Source: Bacteroides sp. (GTDB taxonomy: Bacteria; Bacillota; Clostridia; Oscillospirales; Acutalibacteraceae). Taken from it: a stretch of DNA of 64,000 bases. The DNA lies in NCBI GenBank assembly GCA_023665085.1, contig JAMPEQ010000004.1, positions 124,001 to 188,000 of the forward strand, in the 5' to 3' direction. The notes beneath the pieces are model-generated. The model searched no databases. It was given only the letters and a program-made list of their open reading frames with translations, and had not been told where the DNA came from. Each line of letters begins with the position of its first letter. Within the stretch, counting starts at the first letter, position 1. A program made the translations under genes and the position numbers. This document shows positions 1-9,045 of this stretch, in pieces.

Positions 1-284
1 TATTCTGCAATAAAAGGCATATCACTCTCTTTGAACCTATGAATTGCAGGAACTAAAGTATCGCAATAATAAAACGGAGCAACAATCTTCTTATATTCAT
101 TTTTATTCTTTTTACAGTGACAGTCATCGGTATTACAGCCACAGCTTTCACATATCGGCTCAGTTATTCTCGGTGCATTTGCACAATCATTACACAAATA
201 ATCATCAAGCTCAATAACCTCACCGCACAGTGCACAGCGATTGGTAAAAACCGCCTTAGACAAAACCTTTAATAAATGATTCAT
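1..284 (-). CDS. comF: ComF family protein, N-terminal part (runs off the window)
   Basis: The first 94 codons are visible; the rest lies beyond the window edge. Seen: zinc-finger-like cysteines C17/C20, C31/C34, C45/C48/C50 and C55/C57, followed by the start of the phosphoribosyltransferase-like fold (FYYCDTLVPAIHRFKES). This is the usual N-terminus of ComF/GntX proteins, which take part in DNA uptake in competent bacteria. The ATG overlaps the comEA stop codon (ATGA), so translation is probably coupled. It is the last visible gene of the minus-strand run. The C-terminal PRPP motif cannot be checked. Confidence 0.85.
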   Translation of the reverse strand, partial: MNHLLKVLSKAVFTNRCALCGEVIELDDYLCNDCANAPRITEPICESCGCNTDDCHCKKNKNEYKKIVAPFYYCDTLVPAIHRFKESDMPFIAE

Positions 285-799
285 ACAGTTAAATACGGTG
301 AAACTCTTTCATAAACAGCATCACCGAAGCCTTTTATGTTCTTTATTTGTTCGACAGAAGTATATTTGCCTAAATACTCTCTGTACTGAATAATTGCATC
401 TGCCTTTGCTTCACCAATACCGTCAATTGTCATAAGTTCATCTATAGTGCATGTATTTATGTCTATTGGATATGAAACAGTCAGCTCGGTCTCATGGCTT
501 TCATCTTCAGTTTTTTCATAACAACTATAAGATTTACTTGTTACTTCATCTGAAGTCAATACATCTGATCTGACAGATGTTCTGTTTACTGAATTATTTA
601 AAACATCACTAAAGTCAGCCGATGAATTCTTAGAAAAAGCAATAATAATCAAGACAATTCCTATTACTATCAAGCCTATACCTATAGCTGTTACCGACTG
701 ATATTTTGAATTATTTTTTATTCCTTTTTCCTGTGTTTTTTCTTGAGGAGTATTTTGACTGTCGATTTTTGTTATACCTCTTTTTCTGCTGATTTTCAA
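281..799 (-). CDS. comEA: ComEA-like helix-hairpin-helix DNA-binding protein
   Basis: 172 aa. A basic N-terminus is followed by one membrane helix (about residues 37-58), a polar linker, then a C-terminal helix-hairpin-helix pair (about 110-172) containing IDINTCTIDELMTIDGIG and a second hairpin IKGFGDAVYERV. This is the architecture of ComEA, the membrane-anchored double-stranded DNA receptor for transformation. The start is a TTG at 799 with a weak ribosome-binding site, and it overlaps the end of the upstream ygiQ gene by 89 bp. A start further in is possible; an AGAGG lies about 20 nt downstream without a standard start codon. It overlaps comF by 4 nt. Confidence 0.85.
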   Translation of the reverse strand: MKISRKRGITKIDSQNTPQEKTQEKGIKNNSKYQSVTAIGIGLIVIGIVLIIIAFSKNSSADFSDVLNNSVNRTSVRSDVLTSDEVTSKSYSCYEKTEDESHETELTVSYPIDINTCTIDELMTIDGIGEAKADAIIQYREYLGKYTSVEQIKNIKGFGDAVYERVSPYLTV

Positions 800-2591
800 T
801 ACTTATGGGTTTTATAAGACATTTATTGTCATAACCTATTAAATCAAATCTCCTTGCCTTTTTCAGTGCTTCCGCAACAAGATGCTGATTTTTGGGATTA
901 AAATACTGCAACAAAGCTCGCTGCAGTGCTTTGTCATGCTCACTCTTAGCAACATAAACATTTTCCATTGTATATGGATCAAGCTCTGTATAAAACATAC
1001 AGGTTGAAATTGTACCCGGTGTTGGATAAAAATCCTGAACCTGCTCAGGTCTGATGTGATTCTTTTTCAGAAAAAGGGCAAGTTCAATTGCATCATCAAG
1101 CGTAGAACCCGGATGCGAGGACATTAAATAAGGCACAAGATACTGCTCTTTATTAATCTGACCTGTATACTGAAAATATCTTCTTGAAAAATCAATATAC
1201 GCCTCAATATGCGGTTTTCCCATTTTATCCAGAACTGATGCCGAGCAATGCTCCGGTGCAACCTTAAGCTGACCTGACACATGATGCTCAACAAGCTCTT
1301 TGAAAAAGCTGTCATCCTTATCCTGCAGTAAGTAATCATATCTTATACCGCTTCTAATAAATACTTTCTTTATTCCGCCAATACTTCTTAAGCTGCGAAG
1401 AATGTCGAGGTATTCGCTGTGATTGGCTATTAGATTACTGCACGGCTTAGGTGCAAGGCATTTTCTGCCTTTACAAAGTCCATGCTCTTCCTGAAGCTCA
1501 CATGAAGGCTTTCTGAAATTAGCAGTAGGACCGCCGACATCATGAATATACCCTTTAAAATTAGGCATGTGCGTTAACTTTTCGGCCTCTATCATAAGAC
1601 TTTTCTTTGAACGGGATGTTACGTATCTCCCCTGGTGAAAAGCAATTGAGCAGAAATTACATGCACCGAAGCAGCCTCGGTTATGGGTAATTGAAAATTC
1701 AACTTCTCTTATGCCCGGAACTCCTCCCAGTTTTTCATAGGACGGATGATAAGCTCTTGCATAAGGAAGAGAATATACCCAGTCAAGCTCCTTCTGTGTC
1801 AGAGGGGGCATAGGCTTATTCTGAACTATCATAATCTTTCCGTGCTTTTGCTTAATTACTTTACCGCGTATATGATCCTGCTCATCCTGCTGAATTCTGC
1901 AGGATTTAGCATATTCTTTTTTACTGTTTAAAACATTGTCATAAGACGGGCATTCAACACCCTCATATGTAGTCTCACGGGTAGGACATGCGTATACAGT
2001 ACCTCTGATATCACGCATATCAGAAATTTTTTCTCCGTTATTAAGTCTACGTGCAATCTCGATAGTCTGGTTTTCACCCATACCAAAAGACAGTAAATCT
2101 GCTTTCGAGTCAATCAAAATACTTGGTCTTACCGCATCATCCCAGTAATCGTAATGGGCAAATCGCCGAAGAGAAGCCTCAAGCCCGCCAATAATTACAG
2201 GACTGTCAGGATATATCTCTTTAATAATATTAGAGTAAACAATAACAGCTCTGTCAGGTCTTTTTCCTGAAACTCCTCCGGCTGTATAGGCATCATCATG
2301 GCGTTTTCTTTTAGCAGCAGTATAATGCGCAACCATAGAATCAATATTCCCGCTGGTAACAAAAAAGGCCAGTCTAGGCTTACCGAACTGCATAAAGTCA
2401 TTATGATTTTTCCAATTGGGCTGACTCAATACAGCTACTCTATAGCCCTTATTTTCAAGAACTCTTGTTATTATAGATGCTCCGAAAGATGGATGGTCAA
2501 CATAAGCATCACCTGTAACATATACAAAATCTACGCTGTCCCATCCTCTTTCAAGCATTTCTTTTTTATTTATAGGAAGAAAGCTGTTCAC
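711..2591 (-). CDS. ygiQ: YgiQ family radical SAM protein
   Basis: 626 aa from a GTG at 2591. That start has a perfect GGAGG six bases upstream, which overlaps the last codons of ftsK, and lies one base after the ftsK stop. In-frame ATGs further upstream lie inside ftsK and lack a ribosome-binding site. Seen: N-terminal YgiQ region (FVYVTGDAYVDHPSFG near the start), radical SAM cluster C307/C311/C314 in CFGACNFC, and a basic Lys/Arg-rich tail typical of the family. YgiQ (UPF0313) proteins bind a 4Fe-4S cluster and SAM; the substrate is not established. Family assignment is firm, biological role unknown. Confidence 0.9.
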   Translation of the reverse strand: MNSFLPINKKEMLERGWDSVDFVYVTGDAYVDHPSFGASIITRVLENKGYRVAVLSQPNWKNHNDFMQFGKPRLAFFVTSGNIDSMVAHYTAAKRKRHDDAYTAGGVSGKRPDRAVIVYSNIIKEIYPDSPVIIGGLEASLRRFAHYDYWDDAVRPSILIDSKADLLSFGMGENQTIEIARRLNNGEKISDMRDIRGTVYACPTRETTYEGVECPSYDNVLNSKKEYAKSCRIQQDEQDHIRGKVIKQKHGKIMIVQNKPMPPLTQKELDWVYSLPYARAYHPSYEKLGGVPGIREVEFSITHNRGCFGACNFCSIAFHQGRYVTSRSKKSLMIEAEKLTHMPNFKGYIHDVGGPTANFRKPSCELQEEHGLCKGRKCLAPKPCSNLIANHSEYLDILRSLRSIGGIKKVFIRSGIRYDYLLQDKDDSFFKELVEHHVSGQLKVAPEHCSASVLDKMGKPHIEAYIDFSRRYFQYTGQINKEQYLVPYLMSSHPGSTLDDAIELALFLKKNHIRPEQVQDFYPTPGTISTCMFYTELDPYTMENVYVAKSEHDKALQRALLQYFNPKNQHLVAEALKKARRFDLIGYDNKCLIKPISIENQQKKRYNKNRQSKYSSRKNTGKRNKK

Positions 2592-2592
2592 A

Positions 2593-5148
2593 TTATTCCT
2601 CCGATTCATCATCCTGAGCATCAAACACAATGTCGTCTTCAAATGACATCTGCTCTGTATTTTCGGCTGTAAATTCTGTATTTGAGGAATTAGCCTGCAT
2701 CTGAAGCCACTGCTGTCTGTTAATAAGAATTTCTCTTGGCTTTGCACCATTTGACTGACCGATAATTCCCTTATCCTGAAGCTGATCTATTATTTTTGCA
2801 CCTCTGGCATAACCTACGGACAGCTTACGCTGGAGGAATGATGTTGACGCAGTTCCGCTTTCAAGAACAACATCAACAGCCTTTTCAAACAATGCATCAA
2901 GCTGTTCACCTTCTTCATCATCAGTAAACGGAGAAGACTTTTTATCCTGCACTGCTTTTGCTTCGATTTCTTTTTGAATATCGTCACTATACTGACTATC
3001 TCCCTGTGATTTGATAAATTCACAAAGCTCTTCTACCTCTTCGTCAGAAATAAAGCACCCCTGAACACGAACAGGCTTTGTTGCACCTATAGGTGAGTAA
3101 AGCATATCACCTCTGCCAAGGAGTTTTTCTGCTCCGCCGGAATCAAGGATTGTTCTGGAATCTATCTGAGAAGTTACTGTAAGTGCAATTCTTGATGAAA
3201 TATTTGCTTTGATAAGACCTGTAATAACATCAACAGACGGTCTCTGTGTAGCAATTACAAGATGCATTCCGGCTGCACGTCCCATCTGTGCAAGACGGCA
3301 GATAGAATCCTCAACCTCTTTAGGTGCTGCCATCATAAGATCGGCAAGCTCATCAATAAATATACATATTTTCGGCATGCGTTCCATATCTTCATGCTTA
3401 GCTACATATTTATTGTAGCCCTCAATATCACGAACTCCAACCTGTGACAAACGCTGATAACGCTGTATCATTTCTGCAACAGCCCATCCCAGTGCACCTG
3501 CCGCCTTTCGCGGATCTGTAACAACAGGAACAAGCAGATGAGGAATTCCCTCATATTTTGAAAATTCAACCTGTTTTGGATCAATCATCAAAAACTTAAC
3601 CTCTTCAGGCAATGCTCTGTAAAGAATTGATACAATAAATGAATTCATACATACAGATTTACCTGCACCTGTTGTGCCTGCAATAAGCAAATGAGGCATT
3701 TTCGAAACATCACAGAATACGCACTTACCTGCAATATCCTTACCTATACCGGCTGACAAGCTTGATTTCTGCTCTGCAAATTCAGGAGTATCAATAAGCT
3801 CACGCATAGAAACGGAATTCCTTATTGTGTTAGGAACTTCTATTCCGACTGCTGCCTTACCAGGAATAGGCGCTTCAATACGAACATGAGTAGCAGCTAG
3901 ATTTAGTGCAATATCGTCAGAAAGATTTGTTATCTTTGAAATACGGATACCTGCAGCAGGCTTAAGCTCATATCGAGTAACTGTAGGACCTCTGGAAATA
4001 TCAGTAATTGTAGCCTCTACATTAAAAGAATTCAATGTTTCAATAAGTCTTTCAGCATTCTGCTTTAACTCCCCGCTTATATCCTTAGTAGATTTCTTTT
4101 TTGCAATGCTGAGCAGTTCAACAGGCGGAATTTTATAGTCTGCCACTGATGATTCCATGGCCTCTTTCGTGACAGAAAACTCCTCGCTTTTATTTGATTT
4201 TCCTGTTTTCTTCTCTTGCTTATCCTCTGACGCCTCTTTTACGATATCGTCAATTGATTTCTTTTCTTCCTCAGCATCAGCTTTTTCAGCTGCTTTTTTA
4301 TGCATTCTTTCCCTTTTAATCTTCTCAGCTGCAGCATTGATCTGGTCGATAATATCGTCAGGAACTTTTTCAAATTCATCTTCAGCAGAATCAGCTTTAT
4401 TCTTGCTGCGCTTTTTAGTATCAGTCTTTACGCTTTCAGCCTTATCAGAAATATCATCAAGTGGAATATCAATATTATTCTTATTCATTTTTCTTTGTGC
4501 TTTTTTCTCATTAATAACAGGAACAACCTTATCAATTGTTGCCTTTGCAGGCTTTGCAGTGCCTTTTATAAACTGAAGCACTGTAAGTCCTGTTATAAGC
4601 ATAAAGTCAATAAAAATTAAAACTATTGAAAGTAATATTGCAGGTGCTTTACCCATAGTAAGCAATAACCACCCTAAAACAGCACCGATAAAACCGCCGT
4701 TAAAGGTGGAAGAAGCGTTATTATACGCATCTACAACAGTTGACTTAAACTCTGCACCGGTATCATTGCCAAATACATGCACCAACGCAGTGATAAGAAA
4801 TATCATTACAACTGTTTCAATCATTTTAGCAATCAGCTTAGGAGTTTTTGCATCTGAAAGCGCATAAACAAGCATAACGATAACCGTAAGTAACGGAAAC
4901 AGGCAGGCTGCAAAAATTCCGAATACACCGACATAGACATTATGTAAAAAGTTCCATACACCTGCGCCTGTAACTACTGCAAGGCAGAAAAAGATAACAG
5001 ACAGTGCAAATAAAACAACACCAACGATTCTTCTTACATCATCTTCATTCGTATCTGTATACTGCTTAGCTTTTGAAGAAGTATTATTTTTTGCTGAAAC
5101 ATTATTCTTTTTTACTTTACTATTATTGTTATTCTTTTTGTTCGCCAT
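2593..5148 (-). CDS. ftsK: DNA translocase FtsK/SpoIIIE
   Basis: 851 aa. N-terminal membrane domain with about four helices (residues 40-200), a charged Lys/Glu linker (200-330), then the RecA-like motor: Walker A GTTGAGKS at 491-498 and Walker B ICIFIDELADLM. A winged-helix gamma domain at the end (FLQRKLSVGYARG) reads polar chromosome sequences. It pumps DNA across the division or sporulation septum. The start at 5148 (MANKK) has AGAGGA at good spacing; the ATG 15 nt upstream has none. The tepA-proximal position matches SpoIIIE of Bacilli and Clostridia. FtsK and SpoIIIE cannot be separated from sequence alone. Confidence 0.95.
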   Translation of the reverse strand: MANKKNNNNSKVKKNNVSAKNNTSSKAKQYTDTNEDDVRRIVGVVLFALSVIFFCLAVVTGAGVWNFLHNVYVGVFGIFAACLFPLLTVIVMLVYALSDAKTPKLIAKMIETVVMIFLITALVHVFGNDTGAEFKSTVVDAYNNASSTFNGGFIGAVLGWLLLTMGKAPAILLSIVLIFIDFMLITGLTVLQFIKGTAKPAKATIDKVVPVINEKKAQRKMNKNNIDIPLDDISDKAESVKTDTKKRSKNKADSAEDEFEKVPDDIIDQINAAAEKIKRERMHKKAAEKADAEEEKKSIDDIVKEASEDKQEKKTGKSNKSEEFSVTKEAMESSVADYKIPPVELLSIAKKKSTKDISGELKQNAERLIETLNSFNVEATITDISRGPTVTRYELKPAAGIRISKITNLSDDIALNLAATHVRIEAPIPGKAAVGIEVPNTIRNSVSMRELIDTPEFAEQKSSLSAGIGKDIAGKCVFCDVSKMPHLLIAGTTGAGKSVCMNSFIVSILYRALPEEVKFLMIDPKQVEFSKYEGIPHLLVPVVTDPRKAAGALGWAVAEMIQRYQRLSQVGVRDIEGYNKYVAKHEDMERMPKICIFIDELADLMMAAPKEVEDSICRLAQMGRAAGMHLVIATQRPSVDVITGLIKANISSRIALTVTSQIDSRTILDSGGAEKLLGRGDMLYSPIGATKPVRVQGCFISDEEVEELCEFIKSQGDSQYSDDIQKEIEAKAVQDKKSSPFTDDEEGEQLDALFEKAVDVVLESGTASTSFLQRKLSVGYARGAKIIDQLQDKGIIGQSNGAKPREILINRQQWLQMQANSSNTEFTAENTEQMSFEDDIVFDAQDDESEE

Positions 5149-5159
5149 ATTTATCCTCT

Positions 5160-6014
5160 TCATTTAATTAATAACTGAAAAATTCCTATAACCGCACAAA
5201 TTGCACCTATAGATACATCATAGTATCCAAAATACTTAAGAGCACCTTTTTTCATAAGTGTATTAAATATTATTACTGAAAAATAAGATACTGCTGCTGA
5301 AATTATCAAAGCTATTACTGCACTGATTATTGAAACCTTGGTAACTGCTATGCATATTTCCGTAACACCTGCAACAAGCAAAACCATCACCGATAAAACC
5401 ATTGCGTACTTATACGCAATACCTCTTCTTAATCCTAAAATAACACCGAGAGAAAATACAGCTGCCACCAAGGATAAACCGCCTACTGCAATTGCAAATA
5501 AGGAAGCAATACCGATAATCAATCCTCTAAGCCACACAGGAGCATACTTAGGTTTATCATCAAGCTTTGTTCCTGCAAGCATAAGCAATGCACCTGTAAC
5601 TGCAAAACAAATGCCCTCATCAAGCAATGTCGGATTATATGTAAGCTGATGCAAAATCTGAAAAAGATTACCGTGACCTGTAGGTATAAGATACAGCAGT
5701 AATACCGCAAAGGAAACAATTGTCATATAAACAAATTTTCTTATAGCCGGTGATTTTTTTACATTCAGCTCTTTGTGAAACAGTTCATTCCAGCCTGTAA
5801 AAAATGATTTGCCAAGCTTAAGAAACAACTTAAAGAAAGCAATAAATATACCAATTGCAATTCCTATATGTATAACACCTGTCAGCTGTGAACAGGCGTT
5901 TGTAAATCTGCCGGAAAAATTATGAAATACAGCACTGTGTCCTGATTCAGATATGGGAAATACCCAAGCCAGCGCTTGTCCTATTGCCTGAAAGATTGCC
6001 GTTAAAATTGACAT
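5160..6014 (-). CDS. Degenerate UppP/BacA-like membrane protein
   Basis: 284 aa, about eight hydrophobic segments. The N-terminus resembles undecaprenyl-diphosphatase: FPISESGH matches the family's FLPVSSTGH. However, the glutamates of the usual EGLTEFLP are absent (GQALAWVFP here), and the second motif PGxSRSG reads VGGLSLV, so the catalytic arginine is missing. It may be a non-catalytic relative, or a lipid-binding or transport protein. The start at 6014 has a good GGAGG; the earlier in-frame ATG has none. It sits 11 bp before ftsK in the same direction. Family link moderate; loss of phosphatase activity is inference from motif loss. Confidence 0.6.
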   Translation of the reverse strand: MSILTAIFQAIGQALAWVFPISESGHSAVFHNFSGRFTNACSQLTGVIHIGIAIGIFIAFFKLFLKLGKSFFTGWNELFHKELNVKKSPAIRKFVYMTIVSFAVLLLYLIPTGHGNLFQILHQLTYNPTLLDEGICFAVTGALLMLAGTKLDDKPKYAPVWLRGLIIGIASLFAIAVGGLSLVAAVFSLGVILGLRRGIAYKYAMVLSVMVLLVAGVTEICIAVTKVSIISAVIALIISAAVSYFSVIIFNTLMKKGALKYFGYYDVSIGAICAVIGIFQLLIK

Positions 6015-6156
6015 TATTATTTCCTCCGAAAAGAGTTGCGTTATCAAGAAAATATCCGTTTCTTATATAGTCATACGGATTACTGGATCTGATTTCGTTT
6101 TTAGCATAAATCGGTGTATAGAACACATCATATTCATTAATTATTGTCTGAAACAT
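5947..6156 (-). CDS. Small ORF in the ylzJ position
   Basis: 69 codons starting [15 protein letters not shown], with AGAGGGG at ideal spacing before the ATG. It overlaps the tepA 3' end by 20 bp and the next gene by 68 bp. In Bacillus the tiny gene ylzJ lies between tepA and spoIIIE, and its product also begins with a short YTP-like stretch and carries a Tyr/Pro/Asn-rich middle; here [14 protein letters not shown] may correspond. The ribosome-binding site and synteny support a real gene; the long overlap with the next gene argues for caution. Confidence 0.4.
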   Translation of the reverse strand: MFQTIINEYDVFYTPIYAKNEIRSSNPYDYIRNGYFLDNATLFGGNNNVNFNGNLSGNRTSAGLGISHI

Positions 6157-6880
6157 TCGCTTCCCCTCTTTCAATTTCATGATTGAGAAAATCAAGTGCA
6201 TCACAAAGCCCGCCGAGCTCGTCAATAAGACCTGACTGAACAGCACCCTCCCCATCAAGAACGGTACCGACATCCATCACCAGCTCACCTGTTTTGAGCA
6301 TAAGATTTCTGAAGTCCTCATCACTTATTTTAGAATTATTGGCAACAAAATTTACGATTCTGTCCTGCATTTTTTCAAAATAAGATAAAGTTTGCGGTAC
6401 TCCGAGAACAAGACCGTTCATGCGCACAGGATGAACAGTCATAGTGGCACTTGGGACGATAAAACTTTTTTTACAGCTTACTGCGAGAGGAACACCTATT
6501 GAATGACCTCCGCCGAGTACAAGGGATGCCGTAGGTGTTTTCATTGTAGAAAGAAGCTCTGCAATTGCCAGACCTGCTTCGACATCACCACCTACTGTAT
6601 TCAGAATTATCAGCAGTCCCTCAATCTCCTTGCTTTCTTCTATAGCAACCAGCTGAGGAATAACATGTTCATACTTAGTTGTTTTATTCTGACTGGGCAG
6701 AATATAATGACCTTCAATTTGACCGATTATGGTTAAGCAATGAATAAAATGACCGTCTTTTGAAACAGTTATTGAACCGGTTTCAAATTCTGATGTACTT
6801 TTCACTTCAGGATTTGCTTCATTGCCATCATTGTTTTCATCAGCATTCTTAAGCTGACATTTTGTATCCTCTGAATTCAT
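6137..6880 (-). CDS. tepA: ClpP-family serine protease TepA
   Basis: 247 aa. An acidic, low-complexity N-terminus (1-35) precedes a ClpP/crotonase-type fold. Seen: [17 protein letters not shown] (substrate-binding loop), the putative nucleophile S127 in GGHSIGV, and H150 in VHPVR, matching the Ser/His arrangement of TepA, the ClpP-like translocation-enhancing protein of Bacillus. It is probably cytosolic and associated with secretion or spore formation. It is the first gene of the run ending in comF, with TGAGGTG before the ATG. Its place just upstream of the ftsK/spoIIIE block is the classic synteny and supports the name. Confidence 0.85.
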   Translation of the reverse strand: MNSEDTKCQLKNADENNDGNEANPEVKSTSEFETGSITVSKDGHFIHCLTIIGQIEGHYILPSQNKTTKYEHVIPQLVAIEESKEIEGLLIILNTVGGDVEAGLAIAELLSTMKTPTASLVLGGGHSIGVPLAVSCKKSFIVPSATMTVHPVRMNGLVLGVPQTLSYFEKMQDRIVNFVANNSKISDEDFRNLMLKTGELVMDVGTVLDGEGAVQSGLIDELGGLCDALDFLNHEIERGEANVSDNN

Positions 6881-7016
6881 AAAAACACCTCAATGTAATT
6901 ATTCCTCAGCGGCACAATATTATGTATTATTTTAGCATATAAATGCAATCTTTGCAACTGCTGCTATAAGTTTTTAAATATATTATTCTAAAATAAGTAT
7001 TGTTACATTTTTGTAA

Positions 7017-7045
7017 TTGACAGATAAGTCGTTTTGTAATAGAAT
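7017..7045 (+). promoter_or_regulatory. Sigma-A type promoter of acn-icd-rex
   Basis: TTGACA at 7017-7022 and TAGAAT at 7040-7045, separated by 17 bp, followed about 35 bp later by AGGAGG and the aconitase ATG. This is the best consensus promoter in the window. Confidence 0.8.
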
Positions 7046-7049
7046 ATGT

Positions 7050-7068
7050 TTGTTAAAATATTAAACAA
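7050..7068 (+). promoter_or_regulatory. Rex-like operator
   Basis: TTGTTAAAATATTAAACAA is an imperfect palindrome with half-sites TTGTTAA and TTAAACAA. Known Rex sites follow TTGTTAANNNNTTAACAA, so this fits with one extra A. It lies just after the -10 box, where a bound repressor would block transcription, and the third gene of the operon encodes Rex itself. Confidence 0.7.
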
Positions 7069-7087
7069 ATAGGAGGATAATTTAACA

Positions 7088-9025
7088 ATGGGTTTAACTT
7101 TAGCTCAGAAATTAATCAAATCACACCTTGTTGAAGGTGAAATGGTTGTCGGCACTGAGATCGGCTTAAAAATCGACCAGACTCTTACACAGGATGCTAC
7201 AGGCACAATGGCTTATCTTGAGTTTGAAGCAATGGGTGTTGACAGAGTAAAAACAGAAAAATCTGTTGCTTATATTGATCATAACACACTTCAGACAGGT
7301 TTTGAAAATGCTGATGACCACAGATATATTCAATCTGTAACCAAAAAGCACGGCATTTATTTCAGCCGTCCCGGCAATGGTATATGCCACCAGGTACATC
7401 TTGAAAGATTTGGTATACCCGGAAAAACTCTTATCGGCTCTGACAGCCATACACCTACCGGCGGCGGTATCTGCATGCTGGCTATGGGTGCAGGCGGTCT
7501 TGATGTTGCTGTTGCTATGGGCGGCGGTACATACTATATTCCAATGCCTAAAATGACAAGAATTAATCTTACAGGCTATCTCAAACCATGGGTATCAGCA
7601 AAGGATGTAATTCTTGAGGTACTCAGAATTATGAGCGTAAAAGGCGGCGTAGGCAAAATTATTGAATACGGCGGAGAAGGTGTCAAAACATTATCTGTAC
7701 CTGAAAGAGCAACTATCACAAACATGGGAGCTGAACTCGGTGCAACAACATCTATCTTCCCTTCTGATGAAATTACACTTTCATTCTTAAAGGCACAGGG
7801 CAGAGAAGCTGACTGGACAGAAATTCAGCCTGATGCAGATGCAGTATATGATGAGGTTATTAATATTGATCTCTGCTCACTCACTCCTATGGCTGCATGT
7901 CCTCACATGCCTGACAGAGTAAAAACTACTGATGAAATCGGTAAAATCAAGGTTGATCAGGTTGCAATCGGCTCTTGCACAAACTCATCTTACGTTGACA
8001 TGATGAAGGTTGCCGCAATACTGAAAGACAAGACAATTTGTCCATCAGTATCACTCTGCATTGCACCTGGCTCAAAGCAGGTGCTTAATATGCTTGCTCT
8101 TAATGGTGCTTTGTCTGACATGATTAATGCAGGTGCAAGAATACTTGAATCAGCATGCGGTCCTTGCATAGGTATGGGACAGTCACCGAATTCAGCAGGT
8201 GTATCTCTTCGTACCTTTAACAGAAACTTTGAAGGCCGTTCAGGTACAAAGGATGCAGGAATTTATCTTGTATCACCTGAAGTTGCTGCTGCTTCAGCAC
8301 TTACAGGTTATCTCACTGATCCAAGAGAGCTTGGTGATGCTCCCGAAATTACAATGCCTGATAAATTCATTGTAAACGACAATATGATTGAAGCTCCTGC
8401 ATCTGTTGAGGAAGCTGACAGCGTTGAGGTTCTCCGCGGACCAAACATCAAGCCTTTCCCAAAGACAGAAGCTCTTCCTGAAGAAATCACTGCAAAAGCT
8501 GTTCTTAAGGTTGGAGACAACATTACAACAGATCACATTATGCCTGCAGGTGCAAAAATTCTTCCATATCGTTCAAATATTCCTCACCTTTCACAGTACT
8601 GCTTTGCAGTATGCGATGAAAGCTTTCCTGAAAGAATCAAAGCAGAGGGAAAAGGTATCATTATCGGTGGCTCAAACTACGGTCAGGGCTCATCAAGAGA
8701 GCATGCTGCTTTAGTTCCTCTTTATCTTGGTGTAAAGGCTGTTGTTACAAAGTCATTTGCAAGAATTCATGTTGCAAACCTTGTAAACGCAGGTATACTT
8801 CCTTTCACATTCGCCAATGAAGAGGATTACGATAAAATTGATCAGATGGATGAGCTTGCTCTTCCAAATATTAAAGATGCTATCGAAAACAAAAAGTCTG
8901 TTGTATTGAAGAATATAACTAAGGGTGAAGAATACGAGCTTAACACATCACACCTTTCAGACAGACAGAGAGCAATGCTTATATGCGGCGGTCTGCTTGA
9001 CTATACAAGAGAAAACAATAAATAA
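7088..9025 (+). CDS. acn: Aconitate hydratase
   Basis: 645 aa. It converts citrate to isocitrate through a 4Fe-4S cluster. The cluster cysteines are visible: C297 in SCTNSS, and C357/C360 in CGPCIGMG. The swivel domain follows from about residue 490 and includes SNYGQGSSREHAAL. Length and layout match the short, single-chain aconitases of anaerobes rather than the roughly 900-aa AcnA. AGGAGG precedes the ATG. First gene of acn-icd-rex; no citrate synthase is in the window. With the next gene it makes 2-oxoglutarate, in anaerobes mainly for glutamate synthesis. A homoaconitase or isopropylmalate-isomerase role is less likely next to isocitrate dehydrogenase. Confidence 0.93.
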   Translation: MGLTLAQKLIKSHLVEGEMVVGTEIGLKIDQTLTQDATGTMAYLEFEAMGVDRVKTEKSVAYIDHNTLQTGFENADDHRYIQSVTKKHGIYFSRPGNGICHQVHLERFGIPGKTLIGSDSHTPTGGGICMLAMGAGGLDVAVAMGGGTYYIPMPKMTRINLTGYLKPWVSAKDVILEVLRIMSVKGGVGKIIEYGGEGVKTLSVPERATITNMGAELGATTSIFPSDEITLSFLKAQGREADWTEIQPDADAVYDEVINIDLCSLTPMAACPHMPDRVKTTDEIGKIKVDQVAIGSCTNSSYVDMMKVAAILKDKTICPSVSLCIAPGSKQVLNMLALNGALSDMINAGARILESACGPCIGMGQSPNSAGVSLRTFNRNFEGRSGTKDAGIYLVSPEVAAASALTGYLTDPRELGDAPEITMPDKFIVNDNMIEAPASVEEADSVEVLRGPNIKPFPKTEALPEEITAKAVLKVGDNITTDHIMPAGAKILPYRSNIPHLSQYCFAVCDESFPERIKAEGKGIIIGGSNYGQGSSREHAALVPLYLGVKAVVTKSFARIHVANLVNAGILPFTFANEEDYDKIDQMDELALPNIKDAIENKKSVVLKNITKGEEYELNTSHLSDRQRAMLICGGLLDYTRENNK

Positions 9026-9045
9026 TCGACAGGAGGACTAACAAT

